A stretch of DNA of 64,000 bases from DATMNR01 sp963702765 (GTDB lineage: Bacteria; Chloroflexota; Ktedonobacteria; Ktedonobacterales; Ktedonobacteraceae), in assembly GCA_963702765.1 (NCBI GenBank), contig CAVPEB010000030.1, forward strand, positions 61,118 through 125,117. The letters run 5' to 3'. Below the pieces are notes generated by a model that ran no database searches, was not told where the DNA came from, and worked only from the letters and a program-made list of their open reading frames with translations. The position numbers and the translations under genes are program-made. How positions within the stretch are numbered: the first letter of the stretch is position 1; the number at the start of each line of letters is the position of its first letter. Below are positions 17,841 to 25,360 of the stretch, in pieces.

Positions 17841-18208
17841 GCATAGTGAAAGTACATGAATTATTGTTGAGGCCGTTCATCCCTCGGTGGGCATGGTATA
17901 ACGGCGATCTTCGAAGCCATGTAGATACAATTCCGTTCTTCCTCAAGGGCGTCAATGCCGCTTGAGAGCATTGACGTCGAGTGGTAGAGAAGTAGATCGA
18001 TGATCGGGCTTTCAGATGTGCCTGACATACATGTCTCAGGAGAGGAAGAAGACCGAGTGAATCTCTTCTTGTCATCCTCAAGCATGTGTGGCTGCTTAGT
18101 TTCACTGCATGCTCTCACTCTTGTGTGATGGCTCATTACCGTGCTGTCACGAAGCAACAGCTTGACCAGATCGTTGTGTCAACAATTATATGATCAATTC
18201 GAGGAGAA

Positions 18209-20299
18209 ATGACGAGGAATATCTATCACATAGAGCCGGGAGTTGCTCATCCACTCGGGGCAGTGCCAGATGAACATGGGGTGAACTTCTCGCTCTTTTC
18301 AGAGCATGCGACGTCTGTTGAACTCCTGCTATTTGCCCAGCACGACGCTCCGGAACCTTTCCAGGTCATTTTGATGGATCCGATACAGCATCGGACCTTT
18401 CATTTCTGGCATGTCTACGTGCGTGGGTTGAGACCAGGTATACAGTATGCTTATCGACTTGGTGGCCCACACGTGGATGTGCATCGAACAGGAGATCGCT
18501 TTCAGAGGAACAAGGTGGTTCTCGATCCCTATACGAGAGGAATCAGCACGTCGCTCTGGAATCGCGCAGACGCTTCTGGGTCAAGTGACAATGTGCGCAC
18601 CTGTATGCGTGGGATGGTTGTCGATCTCTCAGAGTTTGAGTGGGAGGGTGATCGTCCTCTCAACAGGCCGATGAGCGAGACCATCATTTATGAGCTGCAT
18701 GTGGGCGGATTTACCAGGTCGCCTTCCTCTGGCTGCCACTCTCCGGGGACCTTTGCTGGCATTGTCGAGAAGATCCCCTATCTCCAGGAATTGGGAATCA
18801 CCGCAGTTGAACTGCTGCCGGTCTTTGCTTTTGATGAGCAGGGTACCCCTTTTCTGAATCCGGTCGATGGCAAGCCGCTCAAGAATGTCTGGGGATACGA
18901 CCCGGTCGCTCACTTTGCTCCACACCCTGCATACTGTCTTGCTCCTGAAAAAGGGAGTCAGGTGCGGGACTTTCGGGAGATGGTGAAGGCGCTCCATCAA
19001 GCTGGGATCGAAGTGATTTTGGATGTGGTCTTTAACCATACCGGTGAGGGCGATCATCTCGGTCCTACGATCAGTTTCAAGGGTATCGACAATAGCATCT
19101 ATTATGTGCTCGACCCTACAAATAAAGAACGGTATGTGAATTATTCTGGCTGTGGGAACACCTTCAAGTGCAACCATCCGCTGGTGGTCAAGCTGATTAC
19201 AGACTGCCTGGAGTTTTGGGCAAAGGAAATGCATGTGGATGGCTTCCGCCTCGATGAGGGATCGATCCTGGCCCGTGGTGGTGATGGCAAAATCCTGCCC
19301 TACCCGCCGGTCCTATGGTATATCGAGTTAGATGAAGTGCTGGCTGATGCAAAACTGATTGCTGAGGCCTGGGATGCCGCAGGTCTCTATCAGGTTGGCA
19401 GCTTCCCTGGCTATCGCTGGGCCGAATGGAACGGGCGATATCGTGACGATATCCGCCGCTTTGTCAGAGGCGAGCCAGGGATAGTAGGCGTGGTAGCTTC
19501 CCGCATTGCGGGCAGCGCGGATCTCTACCAGACAACAGGGCATATGCCGATGAACAGTATCAATTTCATTACCTGTCATGATGGCTTCACCCTGAATGAT
19601 CTGGTGTCCTACGAGCATAAGCACAATGAGGCCAACGGTGAAGACAACCGGGATGGCACTGCTGCGAATGTGAGTTGGAATTGTGGCATTGAAGGGGAGA
19701 CGAATGATGCAGCAATTGGGGCCCTGCGCGAGCGTCAGATCAAGAATTGTGTGGCTATACTCATGCTTTCGCAAGGCGTTCCAATGATCCTAGCCGGTGA
19801 TGAAGTCAGACGAACGCAACATGGCAATAACAATGCCTATTGCCAGGATAATGAGCTCAGTTGGTTTGATTGGAAGTTGGTAGAGAAGCACACGGGTATG
19901 TTCAGGTTCTTCAAAATGATGATCGCGTTCCGTAAGAGTCATCCAAACGTGCGGCGCGAACGTTTCTTGACAGATGGACCAAACGCGCATGGGGTGAGGG
20001 AAATCGACTGGCATGGTCGCCAACTGTTCACCCCAGATTGGCATGATCCCAATGGCCGTATACTTGCCTTTACCATCTGGGGCCTGTCACATGACGATGA
20101 TTTGCACGTGATGCTCAATATGGAACAGATGGCACATGATTTTGAGATACCTTCTCTGCAAGAGAAGCGGTGGCTCAAGGTCATAGATACCGCTTTGCCT
20201 TCTCCCTTGGATATGAACGAACCTGGGAAAGAAAGGGTGATTCCCGGTGACGTCTGTCGTGTGAAGGAACACAGTGTTGTGGTCCTCATCTCGGGATGA
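18209..20299 (+). CDS. glgX: Glycogen debranching enzyme GlgX (isoamylase type, GH13)
   Basis: 696 residues, normal for GlgX. An N-terminal CBM48-like domain (about 10-150) precedes the GH13 barrel. The barrel shows DVVFNHTGEG, the nucleophile Asp in DGFRLDEGS, the acid Glu in LIAEAWD and the stabilising Asp in TCHDGF. It cuts alpha-1,6 branches of glycogen or limit dextrin in the cytoplasm. GAGGAGA lies just before the ATG. No other glycogen gene is nearby; its company is PHA and acyl-CoA genes and its upstream box is of the shared TGTGA type, which suggests that glycogen breakdown is coordinated with polymer turnover. Confidence 0.93.
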   Translation: MTRNIYHIEPGVAHPLGAVPDEHGVNFSLFSEHATSVELLLFAQHDAPEPFQVILMDPIQHRTFHFWHVYVRGLRPGIQYAYRLGGPHVDVHRTGDRFQRNKVVLDPYTRGISTSLWNRADASGSSDNVRTCMRGMVVDLSEFEWEGDRPLNRPMSETIIYELHVGGFTRSPSSGCHSPGTFAGIVEKIPYLQELGITAVELLPVFAFDEQGTPFLNPVDGKPLKNVWGYDPVAHFAPHPAYCLAPEKGSQVRDFREMVKALHQAGIEVILDVVFNHTGEGDHLGPTISFKGIDNSIYYVLDPTNKERYVNYSGCGNTFKCNHPLVVKLITDCLEFWAKEMHVDGFRLDEGSILARGGDGKILPYPPVLWYIELDEVLADAKLIAEAWDAAGLYQVGSFPGYRWAEWNGRYRDDIRRFVRGEPGIVGVVASRIAGSADLYQTTGHMPMNSINFITCHDGFTLNDLVSYEHKHNEANGEDNRDGTAANVSWNCGIEGETNDAAIGALRERQIKNCVAILMLSQGVPMILAGDEVRRTQHGNNNAYCQDNELSWFDWKLVEKHTGMFRFFKMMIAFRKSHPNVRRERFLTDGPNAHGVREIDWHGRQLFTPDWHDPNGRILAFTIWGLSHDDDLHVMLNMEQMAHDFEIPSLQEKRWLKVIDTALPSPLDMNEPGKERVIPGDVCRVKEHSVVVLISG

Positions 20300-20739
20300 C
20301 AATCGTAATGAGCGAGAATGCAGGGATTGGAAGAAGAGGTCACGTAATGGCCTTCGTCACATGCCGCAGTTTGATTGACAGTGTTTGTGAACATTGGCAA
20401 GGTAGAGTCCAGTGCGCTGCAGCAGTACCAAGAGGCAAGCCGTAAGCGGCGAGGAGATCGAGGTAGGTATGAAAAAGGTTTCTCACTTCGCGCAGTACTT
20501 CGGCAGGAGTGGTATCTGGCGGACCAGGTTCCACTCCCTTTATACTGAGACCAGATTGTGAGCGTAAGACAGTCTTTCGTGAAACAAGTGTGATACACCT
20601 GCGGTATATTTGTGGGAAAGTAGAAAAAAAGTACCATTCCAATCTCCTCGCCGCCTGTAGCAGTGCACCCAAAGCAACAAACATACCTGCGAACTGGCGC
20701 ATGCAGAGAGGAAGGACCAATCAAACAAGGAGAACAACA
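20300..20739. other. Intergenic region with acyl-CoA ligase promoter
   Basis: 440 bases between glgX and the ligase start. It contains one four-site TGTGA box (20546-20610) and no gene I can support; the frame that runs into the ligase from 20509 is just upstream read-through. Confidence 0.6.
20546..20610 (+). promoter_or_regulatory. Four-site TGTGA box and -10, upstream of acyl-CoA ligase
   Basis: Half-sites TGAGA (20546), TGTGA (20557), CGTGA (20578) and TGTGA (20589), with TATATT at 20605-20610. The leader to the TTG start at 20740 is about 120 bases. Confidence 0.75.
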
Positions 20740-22317
20740 TTGCAGCATCTAACGAAAGAGAAAGTCTATCGAACGGAACTGACACCCGTGAGTTTTCTCG
20801 AGCGGAGTGCCTCCATTTTTCCCAACAAAATTGCCATCGTCACTGGTGACCGGCAGTATACCTACCGCGAATTTGTCGAGCGGGTGTACCGCCTGGCTTC
20901 CCACCTGCGTGCTATCGGCCTACAGAAGCATGATCGAGTCGCCTTCTTGTGTCCTAATACGTCTGCTCTGCTCGAGGCACACTTTGCTGTCCCTGCGGCG
21001 GGTGGTATCCTGGTAGCAGTCAACTCCAGATTGAATGCGCAGGAGATCGACTACATTCTGAAGCACTCAGGAGCCAGGTTCTTCTTCGTCGACTCCGAAC
21101 TCTCTCCCCAGGTCGAGTCTCTCACGTTGGACGGTATGCAGGTGATCCGTATTGACGACACGGGTGCGCCCGAGGATCCCTACGAAGTGTTCCTGGCGGA
21201 AGGAGAGCCAGAACCAGTCGTGAGTTGGCTGGAGGATGAAGAAGAGCCTCTCTCGATCAACTACACCTCAGGCACAACAGGACGGCCCAAAGGAGGCGTC
21301 TATACGTATCGTGGGGCTTATCTCAATGCGATGGCTCAAGTCATTGAGCTCGGGTTAAACGCACACAGCGTCTATCTCTGGACGCTGCCGATGTTCCACT
21401 GTAATGGATGGTGCTTCACCTGGGCCGTGACCGCCGTGGGGGGTACCCATGTCTGCCTGCGCAAAATCGATCCAGAGCTGATCTGGGACCTCTTCGAGTC
21501 CGAAGGCATCACCCACTACAACGGAGCCCCCACTGTCCAAATTCTCCTGGTCAATCACCCCAAAGCGCACCGCCTCGACCAGCAGATCACGGTCACCATT
21601 GGTGGAGCACCTCCCTCTCCGACGCTGCTTGACCGGATCAAGGAGCTGAACTTCCGCCCGATCCATGCGTACGGACTGACTGAAACATACGGTCCCTACA
21701 CGGTCTGCGAATGGCACGCGGAGTGGGATGATCTCCCCATTGCGGAACAGGCCCGCCTGCTCGCCCGGCAGGGCCAGGGAAACATTGCTGCTGGCGGTTT
21801 GCGTGTGGTCGATGAGCAGATGAACGATGTGCCTCGGGATGGCAGTACGATGGGAGAAGTCGTGATGCAGGGAAACGTTGTGATGAAAGGGTACTTTGAA
21901 GATCCAGGAGCGACCGCTGTGGCGTTTGAGGGTGGCTGGTTCCACTCTGGTGATCTTGCAGTCTGCCACAACGACGGGTACATTGAGCTACGTGATCGCA
22001 AAAAGGACATCATCATTTCTGGCGGCGAGAATATCTCAACGATCGAGGTGGAACAGGTTGTGGCCCAATATCCTGCGGTGTTGGAGTGTGCCGTTGTCGC
22101 GATCCCCGATGAGAAGTGGGGAGAGCGTCCCAAGGCATTTGTCACCTTGAAACCAGATCAGAGAGCGAGCGAAGCTGAGATCATTGCCTTCTGCCGTGAG
22201 CACCTGGCGCATTTCAAGTGCCCTACTTCCGTCGAGTTCGGTGGCTTGCCCAAGAACTCGACTGGCAAAGTGCAGAAGTTCGTGCTGCGTAACAAAGAAA
22301 GGGTGGAGCAGGCATAG
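20740..22317 (+). CDS. Acyl-CoA synthetase (AMP-forming), medium-chain/FadD-like
   Basis: 525 residues from a TTG at 20740, chosen because AAGGAG lies at 20727-20732 and the residues before it do not look like protein of this family. Motifs: YTSGTTGRPKG (phosphate loop), the HAYGLTETYGP adenylate motif, YRDxx-equivalent LRDRKKDIIISGGENIS hinge region, and the catalytic lysine in NSTGKVQK. It turns a fatty or aryl acid into its CoA thioester with ATP. The CoA-transferase gene starts about 200 bases downstream on the same strand, and the pair may form an operon under the TGTGA box. The chain-length preference cannot be read. Confidence 0.9.
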   Translation: MQHLTKEKVYRTELTPVSFLERSASIFPNKIAIVTGDRQYTYREFVERVYRLASHLRAIGLQKHDRVAFLCPNTSALLEAHFAVPAAGGILVAVNSRLNAQEIDYILKHSGARFFFVDSELSPQVESLTLDGMQVIRIDDTGAPEDPYEVFLAEGEPEPVVSWLEDEEEPLSINYTSGTTGRPKGGVYTYRGAYLNAMAQVIELGLNAHSVYLWTLPMFHCNGWCFTWAVTAVGGTHVCLRKIDPELIWDLFESEGITHYNGAPTVQILLVNHPKAHRLDQQITVTIGGAPPSPTLLDRIKELNFRPIHAYGLTETYGPYTVCEWHAEWDDLPIAEQARLLARQGQGNIAAGGLRVVDEQMNDVPRDGSTMGEVVMQGNVVMKGYFEDPGATAVAFEGGWFHSGDLAVCHNDGYIELRDRKKDIIISGGENISTIEVEQVVAQYPAVLECAVVAIPDEKWGERPKAFVTLKPDQRASEAEIIAFCREHLAHFKCPTSVEFGGLPKNSTGKVQKFVLRNKERVEQA

Positions 22318-22515
22318 CATATGCCTTCACCAAGTTTCGCTTGGAAGGTGCTTGGCGTCCTTTGCCTGCTCAGCACCACGGGAATCTCCTGGGTACAGGG
22401 TTCCAATGGAGCTGGGCATCACCTACGCCATCGTGTTCAGAGGGCGGCCAATGATTCACCTTCTGTAGTGAACAACTGCTGTCGTCTTCCTCGCCGGTCA
22501 GAAAAGAGGCCAGAT

Positions 22516-24435
22516 ATGAAGCGTCACAAGCTCCTTTCTGCGGATGCAGCAGCATGCTTGATTCAGGATAATGATACGGTGGCCATTTCTGGTTTCGTGG
22601 GCGTTGGAGTTCCCGAGGAACTCCTTCTTGCGCTGGAGAAGCGCTTTCTGGCCAGTGGATCTCCTTGCGACCTGACGCTAGTTTACGCCGCTGGTCAGGG
22701 TGATGGTCGCACAAAGGGGTTGAATCACCTTGCCAGAGAGGGCCTGGTCAAACGAGCCATTGGCGGTCACTGGGGACGGGTCCCCGCGCTCGCAGCACTC
22801 GCACTCCAGAACAAGATCGAGGCGTACTGCTTGCCTCAGGGGGTTATGTGCCACCTCTTCCGTGACATCGCGTCTGGCAAGCCAGGCACGATTACGGCAG
22901 TCGGGTTAGAGACCTTTGTCGATCCTCGCGTGAGGGGAGGCCGGATGAACGACGTGACCAGGGAGGAGCTCGTTGAGGTAGTCCGCTTACGTGGAGAGGA
23001 GTACCTCTTCTATCACGCGTTTCCCATCACCGTTGGCTTGTTGCGTGGAACCACCGCTGACGAGGAAGGCAACGTGACCATGGAGAAAGAAGCGCTCACT
23101 CTGGATGTGCTCTCGATTGCCCAGGCAGTGAAAAACTCGGGAGGCATCGTCATCGTGCAGGTAGAGCGCGTCACCACGGAACGCATGTTGAACCCCACGG
23201 CCGTGCGTATTCCTGGTATCCTTGTCGATGGCGTCGTGGTTGCCAGCCCCGAACACCACATGCAGACCTTCCTGGAGAGCTACAATGCTGCCTACACGGG
23301 AGAGATCAAAATCTCGACTGATAGCATCGATTCCCTGCCTCTGACCATGCGCAAGGTTATAGCCAGGCGGGCAGCGATGTTTCTAAAAAGCAATGCGATT
23401 GTGAACCTGGGTATCGGTATACCTGAGGGAGTGGCCTCGGTGGCCAGTGAAGAGAACATCCTTGATCTGATCACGCTGACAGTTGAGCCAGGAGGCATCG
23501 GCGGAATCCCCGCTGGGGGTCTGAGCTTTGGTGCGGTCTCTAACGCCCAAGCGATTATCGACCAGCCCTATCAGTTCGACTTTTATGACGGAGGTGGCCT
23601 CGACCAGGCCTTCCTCGGTCTGGCTGAGGTCGACGAAGAGGGCAATGTGAACGTGAGCCGCTTTGGGACTACATTTGCGGGGGCAGGTGGGTTCATCAAC
23701 ATCAGTCAGAACGCGAAGGCAGTCTACTTCATGGGAACCTTCACCACGGGAGGGAAGACGACTATTGAGGAAGGACGACTGCGCCCCGTAGACAGCGGCA
23801 AGGGAAAGAAGTTTGTTCGCAAGGTGCAGCATATTACCTTCAGCAGCGTCAATGCCCGCCGCCAGGGGAAAACCGTCTACTACATCACCGAGCGGGCCGT
23901 CTTCAGGTTGACCGGTGACGGCTTGGAGCTTGTTGAAATCGCTCCCGGCGTAGATCTCGAACGGGATATCCTGGCACAGATGGAGTTTACGCCGAAGGTG
24001 GCACAGAACCTGAGCCAGATGGACCCGTTGATATTCCGAGAGGCATTGATGGGACTCCAACACCATACGCCCCTGAGCCTTGAGGAGCGATTGCAATACC
24101 ACGAAGCAGACAATGTGCTCTACGTGAACTTCGAAGGATTGACCATTGAAACAGAGGAAGATGTCAGGGTATTGGCAGATTACCTGGATCGGCACTATGC
24201 CAGCTTCGACAAACGGTTCAATGTGATTATCAACTACGACAACTTCCAGCTGAACCCGAGCGCTTCAGAAGCGTTCTTTGCCATAGTAAAGCAGAACCAG
24301 GAGCAGTATGTTCTGTCTTCTACATGCTATTGCACCAGCGCTCTTTACCGTCGCCAACTTGGTCAGCAGTTCACTGAGGCGAAACGTGAACAACGGATGT
24401 ACGGCAGTTTCGACGAGGCCAAGGTACATCTCTAG
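22516..24435 (+). CDS. Acyl-CoA:acetate/3-ketoacid CoA-transferase, fused alpha-beta, with C-terminal extension
   Basis: 639 residues from the ATG at 22516 (AGAGG at 22504-22508); the frame upstream is not protein-like. The first half has the alpha domain with SGFVGVGVPEELL; the second the beta domain with NLGIGIPEG and TVEPGGIGGIPAGG, whose Glu is the family's CoA-ester-forming residue. Enzymes of this YdiF type swap CoA between acetate and short-chain or 3-keto acids. About 110 extra residues after residue 525 form an additional alpha/beta segment (around FEGLTIETEEDVRVLADYLD) not present in YdiF. It could be regulatory or aid assembly. A small hairpin (22324-22348) lies in the leader. Confidence 0.9.
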   Translation: MKRHKLLSADAAACLIQDNDTVAISGFVGVGVPEELLLALEKRFLASGSPCDLTLVYAAGQGDGRTKGLNHLAREGLVKRAIGGHWGRVPALAALALQNKIEAYCLPQGVMCHLFRDIASGKPGTITAVGLETFVDPRVRGGRMNDVTREELVEVVRLRGEEYLFYHAFPITVGLLRGTTADEEGNVTMEKEALTLDVLSIAQAVKNSGGIVIVQVERVTTERMLNPTAVRIPGILVDGVVVASPEHHMQTFLESYNAAYTGEIKISTDSIDSLPLTMRKVIARRAAMFLKSNAIVNLGIGIPEGVASVASEENILDLITLTVEPGGIGGIPAGGLSFGAVSNAQAIIDQPYQFDFYDGGGLDQAFLGLAEVDEEGNVNVSRFGTTFAGAGGFINISQNAKAVYFMGTFTTGGKTTIEEGRLRPVDSGKGKKFVRKVQHITFSSVNARRQGKTVYYITERAVFRLTGDGLELVEIAPGVDLERDILAQMEFTPKVAQNLSQMDPLIFREALMGLQHHTPLSLEERLQYHEADNVLYVNFEGLTIETEEDVRVLADYLDRHYASFDKRFNVIINYDNFQLNPSASEAFFAIVKQNQEQYVLSSTCYCTSALYRRQLGQQFTEAKREQRMYGSFDEAKVHL

Positions 24436-24591
24436 TCCTCTTTCATGACATACTCTGGTTTTTCGTCAACCCTTCTGCAGAGTGTGTGATACACTCTATG
24501 AAATTGAATTGTTTTCAAGAGGCTGATTGACATGAAGCAGCCAAGCAAACAGTGGGAGAAATAAGGATGAGCTATGAAAGCAGATAGAGCC

Positions 24592-24622
24592 TTGACAAAA
24601 CATATTAAGTGCTGCCTATAAA
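24592..24622 (+). promoter_or_regulatory. Housekeeping promoter of the repeat phasin gene
   Basis: TTGACA (24592-24597) and TATAAA (24617-24622) are 19 bases apart, slightly wide. The expected start lies about 40 bases before the ATG. A perfect inverted repeat AGAGTGT/ACACTCT (24480-24498) is found 100 bases upstream, but no four-site box. Confidence 0.6.
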
Positions 24623-24667
24623 TAGAGAGACAAAAACTGGGTAGAATGACATCCATAGAGGTGAACG

Positions 24668-25126
24668 ATGGCGAAAGCAAACAAGAACAACGAACAAAGT
24701 GCAGAGTCCCTGGAGCAATACCGCAAGACCTGGGCGGAGTCCTTGGAACAATTCCAAAGGGTTATGGAAGCAGGACAACCCTATTTGAGGACCTGGACAG
24801 AGCCTCTTGAGCTCTTCCAGCAGACGATAGCTGCAAGTGCGTCCTATTTAAAGACCTGGGCGGAGACCCTAGAACAATTTCAAAAGGTCATGGAAGCAAG
24901 CGCACCTTACTTGAAGACCTGGACGGAGGCTCTGGAGCAGTACCAGAAGTTCATGGAGACAAGCGCACCTTACCTGAAGACCTGGGCAGAGTCCCTGGAG
25001 TTCTTCCAGAAGTTGGTGGCGACAAACCAATCCTATCTCCAACCGTGGACAGATTTCATGGAGCAATATCAGAAGATGATCGATACCTCTTTTCGGCCGC
25101 ACTCTGAACGCCCGTCCAATGAGTGA
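24668..25126 (+). CDS. Phasin-like protein made of six 21-residue helical repeats
   Basis: 152 residues. After a short Lys/Asn-rich start the protein is built from six repeats of exactly 21 residues (residues 18-143), each of the form YLKTWxExLEQFQKxMExSxP. Tyr, Leu, Trp, Leu, Phe and Met repeat on one face, giving an amphipathic helix that returns in phase every three heptads. No signal or membrane helix. AGAGGTGA precedes the ATG. Amphipathic, Gln/Glu-rich helical proteins beside PHA and acyl-CoA genes are usually phasins; surface binding to granules or lipid bodies is my inference. No exact family was recognised. Confidence 0.7.
   Translation: MAKANKNNEQSAESLEQYRKTWAESLEQFQRVMEAGQPYLRTWTEPLELFQQTIAASASYLKTWAETLEQFQKVMEASAPYLKTWTEALEQYQKFMETSAPYLKTWAESLEFFQKLVATNQSYLQPWTDFMEQYQKMIDTSFRPHSERPSNE
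24719..25096 (+). repeat. Six tandem 63-base coding repeats
   Basis: Six in-frame units of 63 bases encode the 21-residue repeats. Units 3 and 4 are the most alike (both contain tatttaaag/acttgaag acctgg), while the first and last have drifted, which suggests growth from the middle. Confidence 0.8.
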
Positions 25127-25360
25127 AAGCGGCAATGATCTTGACCCGCTTCAGACAAAAATAGAGTTATCACATCAAAAATCGGGTATCGTTGTACTTG
25201 GACTCACATTCCGCACGAGATTATTGAAATACTGATGCTGGAGCCGCCAGGCATGGGTACCGAGGTACCTTTTGGCACTTTCACTGAATATGATATAGAT
25301 GAGCTGAATCGACTTGTACCCGGTGCTCGGCCATATGGATGTTTCAAGAAGATAGTACCG

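Larger units (their letters stand above)
17463..18208. other. Divergent control region between thiolase A and glgX
   Basis: 746 bases with no convincing gene. It holds two four-site TGTGA boxes facing opposite ways (17672-17736 minus, 17776-17840 plus), listed separately. The roughly 365 bases between the plus-strand -10 and glgX hold no recognised element, so the glgX leader would be unusually long or a second promoter exists. Confidence 0.6.

Noticed and set aside
17734..18105. A 123-codon minus-strand frame in the glgX control region
   Set aside because: It overlaps the four-site box, has a rare composition rich in Arg, Ser and His, and no RBS.
20509..20739. N-terminal extension of the acyl-CoA ligase from 20509
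   Set aside because: It would run through the regulon box and -10. The TTG at 20740 has a proper AAGGAG and begins the family homology.
22321..22515. N-terminal extension of the CoA-transferase from an ATG at 22321
   Set aside because: The 65 extra residues do not look like protein of the family, a hairpin lies there, and a good RBS precedes the ATG at 22516.
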